Positions 1 through 8,156 of a stretch of DNA of 64,000 nucleotides are shown piece by piece. Below the pieces are notes generated by a model. The model was not told where the DNA came from. It saw only the letters and a program-made list of their open reading frames with translations, and searched no databases. This stretch comes from Flavobacterium taihuense (GTDB taxonomy: Bacteria > Bacteroidota > Bacteroidia > Flavobacteriales > Flavobacteriaceae): contig NZ_JAHWYN010000009.1 of the NCBI RefSeq assembly GCF_019351435.1, forward strand, positions 100,289-164,288, given 5' to 3'. Within the stretch, counting starts at the first letter, position 1, and every line of letters starts with the position of its first letter. Made by a program: the position numbers and the translations under genes.

Positions 1-687
1 CTTGGAAACAAATATTTGGCTGACGAAGAGCCTTGGAAAATGGTAAAAACTGATCCAGCCCGCGTACAAACCCAAATGTATGTTGCCTTGCAAATTGCTG
101 CTACTTTGAGTTCACTTTGTGAGCCTTTCCTGCCATTTACTGCTACAAAACTATCAAGAATCTTAAAAATTGAATCGCCATTAGACTGGAAAACCATTAC
201 AGACAGTTCAGATTTATTGCCTGCAGGGCATCAAATTGGAGAAGCTGAATTATTGTTCTCTAAAATTGAAGACGAGGAAATTCAAAAACAAATAGATAAG
301 TTGGAGGCGACAAAAACCGCCAACAAAGCTGAGAATAAAGTAGCCGAGCCACAGAAAGACTTGATCCTATTTGAGGATTTTGCAAAAATGGATATTCGTG
401 TGGGAACGATTCTGGAAGCGGAGAAAATGCCGAAAGCCAACAAACTTTTGATTTTGAAAGTTGACACTGGAATTGACGTTCGCACGATCGTTTCCGGAAT
501 TGCAGAAAGCTTCAAACCGGAAGACATTATTGGAAAACGAGTGACTGTTCTCGTGAATCTGGCACCAAGAAACCTTCGTGGAGTAGAAAGTCAAGGAATG
601 ATTTTGATGACCACCAATACCGAAGGAAAATTGGTTTTTGTGAATCCTGATGTAGATGGTGTCGCGAATGGAGAAACGATAAATTAG
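1..687 (+). CDS. metG: methionyl-tRNA synthetase, C-terminal part (5' end outside window)
   Basis: This is the 3' end of the gene that charges tRNA(Met) with methionine in the cytoplasm. The frame is open from base 1, so 228 residues are visible and the catalytic domain lies off the left edge. The first ~90 residues match the helical anticodon-binding domain (a WKMVK stretch and the CEPFLPFTA segment seen in MetRS). After a Lys/Glu-rich linker (about residues 90-120), residues ~122-228 form an EMAPII/Trbp111-type tRNA-binding domain with the typical MDIRVGTI start and SQGMIL near the end. Such an appended dimerising domain is normal for long bacterial MetRS. The stop codon is followed by an inverted repeat (697-744). 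Confidence 0.96.
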   Translation, partial: LGNKYLADEEPWKMVKTDPARVQTQMYVALQIAATLSSLCEPFLPFTATKLSRILKIESPLDWKTITDSSDLLPAGHQIGEAELLFSKIEDEEIQKQIDKLEATKTANKAENKVAEPQKDLILFEDFAKMDIRVGTILEAEKMPKANKLLILKVDTGIDVRTIVSGIAESFKPEDIIGKRVTVLVNLAPRNLRGVESQGMILMTTNTEGKLVFVNPDVDGVANGETIN

Positions 688-696
688 AAAAAGAGC

Positions 697-744
697 AACA
701 CAGATTTCACAAATTCTCACAGATTAATTTGTGAAATCTGTGTT
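697..744. repeat. intergenic inverted repeat, 19-bp perfect arms
   Basis: The left arm (697-715, starting AACACAGATTTC) and right arm (726-744, ending GAAATCTGTGTT) are exact reverse complements with a 10-base loop. It sits between metG and the HAD gene. It could end metG transcription, but there is no T-run after it, so a dispersed palindromic repeat of the genome is more likely. Related CACAGAT or CACGGAT words occur near 18450. Confidence 0.75.
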
Positions 745-760
745 TAAATAAACAAAAACA

Positions 761-1450
761 ATGAACCTAAAAGTAATTGCCTTCGATGCCGATGATACCT
801 TATGGATCAACGAAACCTATTTTGATGAAACCGAGAAAAAATTCTGTGGTTTGATGGAAGACTATTTGTCGCATCAAGGAATTTCGAAGGAGTTATTCAA
901 GATTGAAATCGATAATCTTAAATTGTACGGTTATGGAATCAAAGGCTATATTCTTTCGATGATAGAGGCGGCGATGAAAATTTCGAACAATACAATTCCG
1001 ATTGAAATTATCGAAAAAATCATCCAATACGGAAAAGAACTACTTGAAAAACCAGTAGTTTTATTAGACGGAGTTGAGGAAACGTTGAAAACTTTGCATG
1101 GAAAATACAAATTGGTGGTTGCCACCAAAGGCGACTTATTGGACCAACGCCGAAAACTGCACAATTCAGGTTTGGGGCATTATTTTCACCATATCGAGGT
1201 GATGTCAGACAAACAAGAAGTGGATTATTCGGATTTGATCAAACGCTTGGAGATTCAATCAAAGGAATTTTTTATGATTGGAAACTCATTAAAATCTGAT
1301 GTTTTACCCGTTTTGGCCATTGGCGGTCACGCTGTGCATATTCCGTTTCACACCACTTGGGCTCATGAAAAAATCGACCATAAAGTAGAACATAAAAACT
1401 TTCAGGCCTTCGAAAAAATAACAGAAGTGTTAAAGTTATTGGACGTTTAA
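761..1450 (+). CDS. HAD-superfamily hydrolase (phosphatase-like)
   Basis: A 229-residue protein of the haloacid dehalogenase superfamily, expected to be a cytoplasmic phosphatase acting on a small phosphorylated metabolite. Motif I is the N-terminal DADDTLW (nucleophile Asp9, general acid/base Asp11). A helical cap of about 70 residues follows, then motif II around the VVATKGD segment, and motif IV around MIGNSLKSDVLP. The length fits subfamily I enzymes with a C1 cap. No signal peptide is seen. It stands alone on the plus strand between metG and a CAT-like gene, so the neighbours do not point to a substrate. The family is certain; the substrate is unknown. Confidence 0.88.
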   Translation: MNLKVIAFDADDTLWINETYFDETEKKFCGLMEDYLSHQGISKELFKIEIDNLKLYGYGIKGYILSMIEAAMKISNNTIPIEIIEKIIQYGKELLEKPVVLLDGVEETLKTLHGKYKLVVATKGDLLDQRRKLHNSGLGHYFHHIEVMSDKQEVDYSDLIKRLEIQSKEFFMIGNSLKSDVLPVLAIGGHAVHIPFHTTWAHEKIDHKVEHKNFQAFEKITEVLKLLDV

Positions 1451-1471
1451 AATCGTTTTTTTTATAAATTG

Positions 1472-1513
1472 AACCTAGTTAAAATGCTTTTTATTTAGTA
1501 TTTTAGCTAGGTT
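1472..1513. repeat. imperfect inverted repeat after the HAD gene
   Basis: Arms AACCTAGTTAAAAT and ATTTTAGCTAGGTT differ at one position and are separated by about 14 bases. It lies 20 bases after the HAD stop codon and may act as a transcription terminator, though the following sequence is only moderately T-rich. Confidence 0.45.
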
Positions 1514-1583
1514 TTAAATTTAGACACGTTTCGGTAAAAAAGCTTGAATAACTAACATATTGAACTCACATAAACACTAAAAA

Positions 1584-2213
1584 ATGAAAACGCTTTTAGA
1601 CATCGACGATTGGAATAGAAAAGAACATTTTCTTTTCTTTAAACAAATGCAAGAACCTTTCTTTGGTGTAACAGTTGATATAGATTGTTCGAAAGCTTAC
1701 ATAAATTCTAAATTCTTAAATACCTCCTTTTTTATTTATTATTTACACAAAACCTTGACCGCCGTAAATGCATTTGAGAATTTTAGATACCGAATTTTAA
1801 ATACACATGTCTATGTTCATGATCGAATTGATGGATCGGCAACTATAAGTAGAGCTGATGGCACTTTTGGATTCTCTTTAATTGAATACCATCCCGATTA
1901 TCAAATTTTTGAAGAAACCGCATTGGCAGAGATTGAACGCATTCAAAATACAACTGGTTTATTTACCCGTGAATTTAATGCGGAGAATCTGATTCACTTT
2001 TCGGCCATACCTTGGTTAAAATTCACTTCACTTTCTCATGCCCGCAGCATGACATTTCCAGACAGTTGTCCCAAAATTTCTTTTGGAAAAATGACAATTG
2101 ATCGAAATGGAAAAAGAACTATGCCCATGTCTATTCACGTTCACCACGGATTGATGGACGCCATGCATGTAGGTCAAATGGTGGACTATTTTCAAGAAAT
2201 AATGAATCAATAA
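1584..2213 (+). CDS. chloramphenicol acetyltransferase-like (CatA-type) protein
   Basis: A 209-residue protein with the trimeric type-A CAT fold. Matching segments are the N-terminal WNRKEHF, the mid-protein TFGFSLIEYHP, the ISAIPW-like FSAIPWLKFTS, and the C-terminal active site HVHHGLMDAMHVG. The catalytic His of the HHxxxD motif is present (about His188, with Asp192), but the Gly that normally follows the Asp is Ala193. The length is that of classical CATs (~215). Housekeeping CAT-like proteins of Bacteroidota often do not confer chloramphenicol resistance, so the acyl acceptor is unknown. It is a single gene with 134 bases before it and no mobile element beside it. Confidence 0.85.
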   Translation: MKTLLDIDDWNRKEHFLFFKQMQEPFFGVTVDIDCSKAYINSKFLNTSFFIYYLHKTLTAVNAFENFRYRILNTHVYVHDRIDGSATISRADGTFGFSLIEYHPDYQIFEETALAEIERIQNTTGLFTREFNAENLIHFSAIPWLKFTSLSHARSMTFPDSCPKISFGKMTIDRNGKRTMPMSIHVHHGLMDAMHVGQMVDYFQEIMNQ

Positions 2214-2290
2214 ATAGATCTCAGAGATAAACACCTTCCTTGTTTTGGATTCTTTTAAACGAAATAACAATAGCAGTAAGTCCTGAACCG

Positions 2291-3700
2291 ATGAAAAAAT
2301 TAATCGCTTTTTTGATTCTAATTCAATGTAATTTTCTTTTAAGTCAAACGATATTGACCACTTTTCCGTTGGAACTCAAAAAATCCAAAGAATACAAACA
2401 AATCATAAATGCAGAAAATACCAATACACATGATGTATTTGTATTTGCATCCGACAAAGAAACGCTTACGATACTAAAATACAATAGCGCTTTGTTTCTG
2501 TCCAATCAATATTCACTACCAAGACCTGATCTTACTTATAAACTATTAGCGGGATATAGTTTCAATAATGAAGAAAACCCAACTTTGTATTGGTCATCCG
2601 AAGATTTAAAAAAAATAATGGCCGTTCAATATGACTTGAACACCAAGACCACCGTTGCGTCTAACTTTGATATTCAATTTTCTAAAGAAAGTATTGTCAC
2701 ATCATTTCAAGAAAATAATACATTTTATATCCTTTCGCAAAAAGATTTAAGTCCAAAATTAATGTTGTATATTTTTAAGAATGGTAATAAAGAAGAAAAA
2801 ACACTTGATTTCACTTCTTTTAAATTTGAAAATAAAAAAACTGAGGCCTTGACATTAAATCAGATTTTAGAAGTTTGTCCAATCGAAAAAATGGAAACCA
2901 ATCAATTCAATCCATTGTTCAAAGGCACTCAAAAAACAAAACTATACGTCTTAAAAAACAGACTGCTTATTACTTTGGACCATAATTATAAGGAAACACA
3001 AGTCTTTGACATTGATTTAAGCACCTTTGAAATACAGGAAAAGAAGTTTCCACAGCCCGCAACCAAAAAACAAACAGGATTGTCTAATTCGTATTATCAC
3101 GAAAATAAAATCTACCAATTGACCACCAACGAAGACGAGTTGATCTTTGAAATAAAGGAGTATCAATCTGGCGAAACTATCAAAAATATTCTAGTTCCAA
3201 AAACCGACACGATTCTTTTTAAAAACTCTCCTTTATGGGTTCAAATGAGTGGGCAAAAACCCAAAGAGATAAAAAACACCGCCAAGTTTTTGCAACGAAT
3301 GTTATTTTTGAATGTGGGGTTAACTGTTTACAAAACGCCTAAAAGTATTTTAATCACTCTAGGAGGAACTAATGAAGGCCAAAGCAATTATGATCTTTCC
3401 ACAGGAATTAACGCCTCAGTCTCAGGGAATTTTACAGATATCGCATATGAATTACTGAATTATACGGGACCAACAACCGTTTACTTCGAAAGTGTATTCG
3501 ACAAAAAATTACAACACAGCAAACAAGAACAGGATCCACTTGCCATAGATTTCATTTCTCGCTTTAGAGAGGAGCACTTCGAAGTACTTTTTCCAAGCAT
3601 CATTCGATACAAAAACTATTATATCATGGGTTATTACGACACGTATGCGAAACAATATACGATGCGAAAATTCATTGATGGATTTGACCGTTCATTTTAA
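2291..3700 (+). CDS. exported protein of unknown function
   Basis: A 469-residue protein that I do not recognise. It starts with a clear Sec signal peptide (MKK, a hydrophobic core, then cleavage near LLSQ). An in-frame TTG 51 bases upstream would put extra polar residues before the signal, so ATG 2291 is preferred. The mature part is rich in short beta-strand segments alternating with Asn, Lys and Thr, which suggests a beta-propeller or other all-beta secreted protein. No catalytic motif, lipobox or C-terminal sorting domain is visible. It converges on the minus-strand gene ending at 3729, only 28 bases away, with no hairpin between them. Confidence 0.7.
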   Translation: MKKLIAFLILIQCNFLLSQTILTTFPLELKKSKEYKQIINAENTNTHDVFVFASDKETLTILKYNSALFLSNQYSLPRPDLTYKLLAGYSFNNEENPTLYWSSEDLKKIMAVQYDLNTKTTVASNFDIQFSKESIVTSFQENNTFYILSQKDLSPKLMLYIFKNGNKEEKTLDFTSFKFENKKTEALTLNQILEVCPIEKMETNQFNPLFKGTQKTKLYVLKNRLLITLDHNYKETQVFDIDLSTFEIQEKKFPQPATKKQTGLSNSYYHENKIYQLTTNEDELIFEIKEYQSGETIKNILVPKTDTILFKNSPLWVQMSGQKPKEIKNTAKFLQRMLFLNVGLTVYKTPKSILITLGGTNEGQSNYDLSTGINASVSGNFTDIAYELLNYTGPTTVYFESVFDKKLQHSKQEQDPLAIDFISRFREEHFEVLFPSIIRYKNYYIMGYYDTYAKQYTMRKFIDGFDRSF

Positions 3701-3728
3701 GAAAGTTGGATTCTGTCCTAAAAAAGAT

Positions 3729-5270
3729 CTAATTCTCGCAGAAAGACCCTATTTGTTGCAAATGTCTCTCAGTTTGGTATTTGTTGAAGTTATCCCATTT
3801 TGGAGGAAAACTTGTTTTTTGTCCGTACATAGAATCCAAACAAATGTTGTTGTCCTTGTACTTTTCGTGCAAAACAGCCAATATTTTGAAGAAAAATTCA
3901 TCAAGCATTACAATTGACCCAAATTCGGATTTCAGTGTATCGTAATTACTGTCTGACGGATCTAATATTTGCAATAAATCCAAAACCGTTTTCTTTTCAT
4001 CTTCATTAATTTCGGCTAAATAACCCATTTTCAAGGTTTTAAAAACCAAATTATTCCAAACCACACTGTCATGTCCCCATTGAACATTAGGAAGATTTAG
4101 AGAATGTTCACAGATTAGAATAATAGAAAAAAGAACATCATTCAGATACTCTGCCGGAAATTCATCAAAACTTCTCATTTCAAAACCACTTTGGTACATT
4201 TTTTCCTGATTAAAATCAAGTCCTAATTCCGAAAGCATTTCATATTCCATTTCAGCTTCAATCTGATCTCTCCACCAAATATTTTCCTCTTTTTCAAATT
4301 TTAGTAATTTTCTAAAATCATCTACTTTGTAGGTCAAAATTTTACCTTTTGGCATCTCTTTGTTAAAAGTTCCTACACCTATGTAACGAGACATTGCATT
4401 TCGCATAGAACCCAAAGTAAATTTTTTGTCCAAACTGTATTTATCACTTATCACGCCCATAATATCGGGACTTCCAAGCGTTGCTATGAAAAAAGGTTCA
4501 AACCATTGCAACAAATAAATGGCATTGGCGTGTGTTTTATCAAAATCATTGTAATCTACAATTCTGCTGTCTTCCGTTAATGAAGGCAACGTAATATGAA
4601 AATGATAGGTTCCATTATTAAATAAAACAAGGTTTTCCTGATTGGTCATGAACATATTCAGACCGTTATTATAATCTGGAAAACTCAATTTTCCATTCAA
4701 AACAGATGACTCATTGATTTTATCCAGAAATAGCTTTTTGGTGGCTTTTAATTCTTTGCAGGAATCAGCTATCGTTCTGTTTTCAAAATATTTGGTTACA
4801 AATTCAATAGAATCACCATCAAAATGCACCGATCCCATCGTTTTGTTTCTTTGGGTAATCATACTTTGAATGTTGTACGGCTGATCCTCAAGGAAAAGTT
4901 CCATTATTGATTTTCCAAGATATTCAGGATTTTCAAGTGGTTGTGCGCTCACCTCAGCAGTTTCTGCACCAACAAATGGTTTTAATGGCGACAACATTTT
5001 GTGCTGATAGTTGATATCCAACTTTTCAAGTGAATGACTATTAATCATTCGGCTCACTTTGTAGTTTTCATTCAAGCCAAAAGCTTTTTTCAGCATAGGA
5101 GCGATGCTGTCTGGTTTGTAGCATTTTCTATAATCAATACTGTATTTCTCAAAACCAATTTTCTCTTGTATAAACTCACCAGAAACTATTAGGGATTCTT
5201 CAAATTGCATGTAGGTTTCGTTTTCTAATCCTATTCCCCAATAATATTTTTTTGTCTGATTGTCTTTCAT
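3729..5270 (-). CDS. glutamate-cysteine-ligase-like (GCS superfamily) enzyme, unknown substrate
   Basis: A 513-residue protein with the order of motifs expected for the glutamine synthetase/glutamate-cysteine ligase fold: GIGLENE near the N terminus (metal-binding Glu16 and Glu18), an IEFVT strand near residue 154, a YHFHITLP strand near 222, a hydrophobic LLQWFEPFF helix followed by LGSPDIM, then GSMRNAMSRY, and a late FEMRSFDEFP (near 365) like the substrate-binding E-x-R segment. All expected metal/ATP positions look intact, so an ATP-dependent carboxylate-amine ligase activity is plausible. It is longer than YbdK-type enzymes and lacks a glutathione-synthase domain. There is a well-formed promoter (5337-5369). 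The upstream neighbour on the same strand is an NlpC/P60-like protein. The fold is an inference from motifs and the product is unknown. Confidence 0.6.
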   Translation of the reverse strand: MKDNQTKKYYWGIGLENETYMQFEESLIVSGEFIQEKIGFEKYSIDYRKCYKPDSIAPMLKKAFGLNENYKVSRMINSHSLEKLDINYQHKMLSPLKPFVGAETAEVSAQPLENPEYLGKSIMELFLEDQPYNIQSMITQRNKTMGSVHFDGDSIEFVTKYFENRTIADSCKELKATKKLFLDKINESSVLNGKLSFPDYNNGLNMFMTNQENLVLFNNGTYHFHITLPSLTEDSRIVDYNDFDKTHANAIYLLQWFEPFFIATLGSPDIMGVISDKYSLDKKFTLGSMRNAMSRYIGVGTFNKEMPKGKILTYKVDDFRKLLKFEKEENIWWRDQIEAEMEYEMLSELGLDFNQEKMYQSGFEMRSFDEFPAEYLNDVLFSIILICEHSLNLPNVQWGHDSVVWNNLVFKTLKMGYLAEINEDEKKTVLDLLQILDPSDSNYDTLKSEFGSIVMLDEFFFKILAVLHEKYKDNNICLDSMYGQKTSFPPKWDNFNKYQTERHLQQIGSFCEN

Positions 5271-5336
5271 TTATACTAATTTTCTTTTTTTTTGGTTTGC
5301 TGATTTTTTTTAATCTTTATTTTTTATTCGAAAACA

Positions 5337-5369
5337 CAAATTTAATCCACTATAAATCAGAGACAAAAA
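5337..5369 (-). promoter_or_regulatory. Bacteroidota-type promoter for the GCL-like gene
   Basis: On the minus strand TTTTTG (5364-5369) is followed by exactly 19 bases and then TAAATTTG (5337-5344), matching the TTTG-N19-TAnnTTTG consensus. It lies about 65 bases before the ATG at 5270. Confidence 0.7.
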
Positions 5370-5711
5370 TCCTCTAATGGCCTAAACATAATTGTTTCAT
5401 CCATTAAAAAAGTTTTCTTTTACTTTTAAATTGTAAGAAATTCTATTGTGGTCTCAGAAATTTTGCCTTTGTATGGACTGAACGATTGATAAAAAAGTAA
5501 AACCTTATAATGGGGTTATAAAATTACTATTGTCATTAATCACTTTTATATCAATAATTTAAGTAAATGAATAGCCTAAATACAACTTTTGCTATCCTTG
5601 TTTTTTCCAAGTTGCAAAAGTACTTCATTATTATCGTATTTCCAAGTAGTTAATTCGTTGAAAATCAATAATAACACAAAATATTTGAGTTGTCAGATTA
5701 ATCAATTGGAT
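5370..5711. other. AT-rich spacer with a second minus-strand promoter
   Basis: No open frame of note is seen between the GCL-like and NlpC-like genes. A second promoter-like element on the minus strand reads TTG (5643-5645), 20 bases, TACTTTTG (5615-5622). If used, it would give the GCL-like mRNA a leader of about 340 bases or a separate small RNA. Nothing else can be supported here. Confidence 0.4.
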
Positions 5712-6449
5712 TTAATCGTGGTAGTAAAACACAAAAGAGGAGTATAACTCGTCATTCCACCAATCTTTTCGAACCTCCGAAAAGTAATTGTAATTGATTT
5801 TCCCAGCTTGTGATTGCAGTGGATATAGGACCACTCCATTTTCTCGATACGCCTGATGCAAATCCGTTTCGGGTACAACGGGAACGATATGTCCAGAAAG
5901 TCCCCTTTCTCTTCTTTTGGCGCAAATGATTCCAATTCCGCCATTGGTATTCACTTGAGATTGCATTTCATCGACTGAAAACATCCTTTTCCAACCAAAA
6001 CTAGCTCCCCATTGTAAAAACCAATCGTGAATGGCACTGGAATAAATATGATCTACGGTTTCCCCGTAAATCACTTCTAGATCTTCTCCGTCTACTATTT
6101 TTTGAAGTGCTTCCTGTGTCCACCAAATCGTTGGAACATAGACGTTGGAAAAATAGCAATAATCAAAAGTATAGACATTGCAATACGTATCTTCAATTGT
6201 TCTTTGGTATCGAATGCTATTCTCAACATCCAGTTTATCAATAAGTTTGGTGTAACTTTCCTTTTTTGTCGCAAGATTGGTCAAGTCTCTGTAGGGAATA
6301 CTGGAATCATAAATGGGTTTCCACTTCTCTTCCATAGAATCCAAACGCGATTTTGGATTGGGAGCAAAATTGGCAATCTTAATTCGGGGATCGGGTACTG
6401 AATTTTCAACAATTGACACTAAGGGTATCGAAACGGTATCTTTCTTCAT
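5712..6449 (-). CDS. NlpC/P60-like cysteine amidase or peptidase (no signal peptide)
   Basis: A 245-residue protein with a papain-like NlpC/P60/CHAP signature: Cys90 in a CNVYTFDYC segment, a long middle region with paired Trp (PTIWWT), the stretch GWKR...QSQVNTNGG, then His187 in SGHIVPVVPE (possible third residue Glu194) and a closing PLQSQAG. The layout resembles endolysin-like and type VI effector amidases that cut peptidoglycan stem peptides. There is no signal peptide, so it is either cytoplasmic, released by lysis, or exported by a dedicated system; no immunity-like membrane protein or secretion gene is adjacent. The 80-residue N-terminal extension is Lys/Pro-rich. The downstream gene on the same strand is the GCL-like ligase, 441 bases away. 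Confidence 0.6.
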   Translation of the reverse strand: MKKDTVSIPLVSIVENSVPDPRIKIANFAPNPKSRLDSMEEKWKPIYDSSIPYRDLTNLATKKESYTKLIDKLDVENSIRYQRTIEDTYCNVYTFDYCYFSNVYVPTIWWTQEALQKIVDGEDLEVIYGETVDHIYSSAIHDWFLQWGASFGWKRMFSVDEMQSQVNTNGGIGIICAKRRERGLSGHIVPVVPETDLHQAYRENGVVLYPLQSQAGKINYNYFSEVRKDWWNDELYSSFVFYYHD

Positions 6450-6641
6450 TTTGATTGATTTTAATCAATTTTCATGGACTTCTTGGCTCTCGAAAACTTC
6501 GGAATAAACCATTAAAACGTCCCTATTCAAAAATCTTTTTCTAAAAATTTAAATGTAAACAAAAATCCCCAAGAGGAAATATAATTTCGTTGCAAATCTC
6601 CGATAAATATTTCAGTAGATTCAATAAAAACGTCAACAATA

Positions 6642-7243
6642 TTATTTTTTAGGTTTTGATCCCATGAAAAATGTCAATTTACTTCCGGATATAATGTCGC
6701 TATGGTTTATGAACAACGTTGGTAAAGGCTTTCCATTTAGCAGGATTTTTTGAACATATACATTATTGTCTTTTTGGTTAATTGCCTCAACAGTAAATGT
6801 TTTCCGTTTTCTAAAGTCAATACCGCATTATTTACCAAAGGAGAACCAATAGCATATTCATTTGAACCCGGGGCAACCGGATAAAATCCTAAAGACGAAA
6901 AAATATACCAAGCGCTCATTTGTCCGCAATCATCATTACCACCCAAATCAGAATGTCCCGTCCCGTTTAAATGGGTGTGACTGAAACCAACAATCGTTTT
7001 GTCTTCGTATTTGTATCCTGCGCAATACTTATACACTTCTCCATTGTATTTCCCGTTCAACTCATACGAAATTGTATCGGTTTCCGGACTTAATTGTACC
7101 GCTCCAAACGGAACAGTTGCTCCGGGATACGTATGCCCCATTTTTTCAGTGCCAATAATCGGTTTTACATATTTAACTAAGTTTTGTTGCGCGTTGCTAA
7201 AAGTAAAATGGAACAAAAAAATAACAGACAGTACGTATTTCAT
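6642..7243 (-). pseudogene. GH92 alpha-mannosidase, internally deleted and frameshifted
   Basis: Glycoside hydrolase family 92 enzymes are secreted alpha-mannosidases of roughly 750 residues. Here the reading frame starts with a signal peptide (cleavage near FSNAQQ) and the normal N terminus (YVKPIIGTEKMGHTYPGA, then GFSHTHLNGTGHSDLG). At residue 101-102 it jumps to the C-terminal catalytic segment GNDDCGQMSAWYIFSSLGFYPV, so some 550-600 residues are missing in frame. Near 6799-6804 one A seems lost from an A-run: the zero frame stops at 6737, while the +1 frame continues with TVEAINQKDNNVYVQKILLN, an ordinary GH92 tail, to a stop at 6642. The product cannot be an active mannosidase. Confidence 0.85.
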
Positions 7244-7316
7244 TTCTTTAAAATATTAAATCGTTGTTTTAAATAACTACAAAAATTCTGTAGCTTGACG
7301 AAGTGGATAGCTAATT

Positions 7317-7898
7317 TTAAATATTTTCTTTATCAATCCATTTTCCCACCGTTGGTGCAACATAATTTTCCATTTTGTCCAACAGTTCATCAATCGAGTC
7401 GCTTACCAAAAGCATTTGTTGGTTTACTTCTTTCAAAAGTCCTTTGTTAACCATCGTGTGCACAAAATCAATTAAAGCATCATAATAACCATCGACGTTT
7501 AAAATCGCAATTGGTTTTTTATGTAATCCCAGTTGTGCCCAAGTCAGCATTTCGAATAGTTCATCTAGCGTTCCAAATCCGCCCGGCAAGGCAATTACAC
7601 CGTCACAAAGGTCATTCATTTTGGATTTTCGTTCGTGCATGGTGCCGACTAAAATCAATTCCGTTAGTTGTTTATGAGCAATTTCTTTTGACCTCAAAAA
7701 GTTAGGCAACACGCCGATTGCTTTTCCGCCTTCGTTCAAAACGCCATCAGCAACGGCTCCCATAAGTCCAACGTTGGCACCACCATACACTAATTCAATG
7801 TTTCGTTTGGCTAAGGTTTGTCCAAGCAAAGTTGCTTGAGTAGTATAGATTTCTTCGGTTCCAGAACTGGATCCACAGAATACAGTTATTCGTTTCAT
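7317..7898 (-). CDS. LOG family protein (TIGR00730, nucleotide 5'-monophosphate phosphoribohydrolase-like)
   Basis: A 193-residue Rossmann-like protein of the LOG/YvdD family. It shows the N-terminal CGSSSG loop, the GGANVGLMG segment, and the family hallmark PGGFGTLDE with an upstream MHERK, the residues that bind the nucleotide phosphate and ribose in characterised members. Those enzymes release the base from nucleoside 5'-monophosphates; the physiological substrate in bacteria is often unclear. The length matches the family. It is separated from proC upstream by a repeat-rich 258-base spacer, so it is probably transcribed on its own. Confidence 0.92.
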   Translation of the reverse strand: MKRITVFCGSSSGTEEIYTTQATLLGQTLAKRNIELVYGGANVGLMGAVADGVLNEGGKAIGVLPNFLRSKEIAHKQLTELILVGTMHERKSKMNDLCDGVIALPGGFGTLDELFEMLTWAQLGLHKKPIAILNVDGYYDALIDFVHTMVNKGLLKEVNQQMLLVSDSIDELLDKMENYVAPTVGKWIDKENI

Positions 7899-8019
7899 TT
7901 TTTTGATTATTAAGCAACTCCAAATGTTTTGAAATTAAGAGAATCAAATATACATATTAACAACACCAATCATTAGATGCATTTTGGTTCTTAACATCAA
8001 CTTTCTCTTTTGACTAAAG

Positions 8020-8156
8020 GTCTTGCAAAATACGTGAGGGATAGAAGCTAGCTACCGAAGTAGCGCGGATAGCCCGACAGCATAAAGAAAATGGGCTAAC
8101 TCACCATAGCGATGAGTTAGCCCATTTTCTTTATGGTGGCACGCCCAAAATATGCT
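8020..8156 (-). repeat. REP-like intergenic element with a 23-bp perfect hairpin
   Basis: Between proC and the LOG gene lies a GC-richer block that on the minus strand reads GGGCGTGCCACC, a long hairpin, GTCGGGCTATCCGCGCTAC, and CTTCTATCCCTCACG. These words belong, as I recall, to a dispersed repeat common in Bacteroidota genomes. The hairpin arms are 8081-8103 and 8113-8135, exact reverse complements with a 9-base loop. It begins just after the proC stop codon and may serve as its terminator. Confidence 0.75.
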
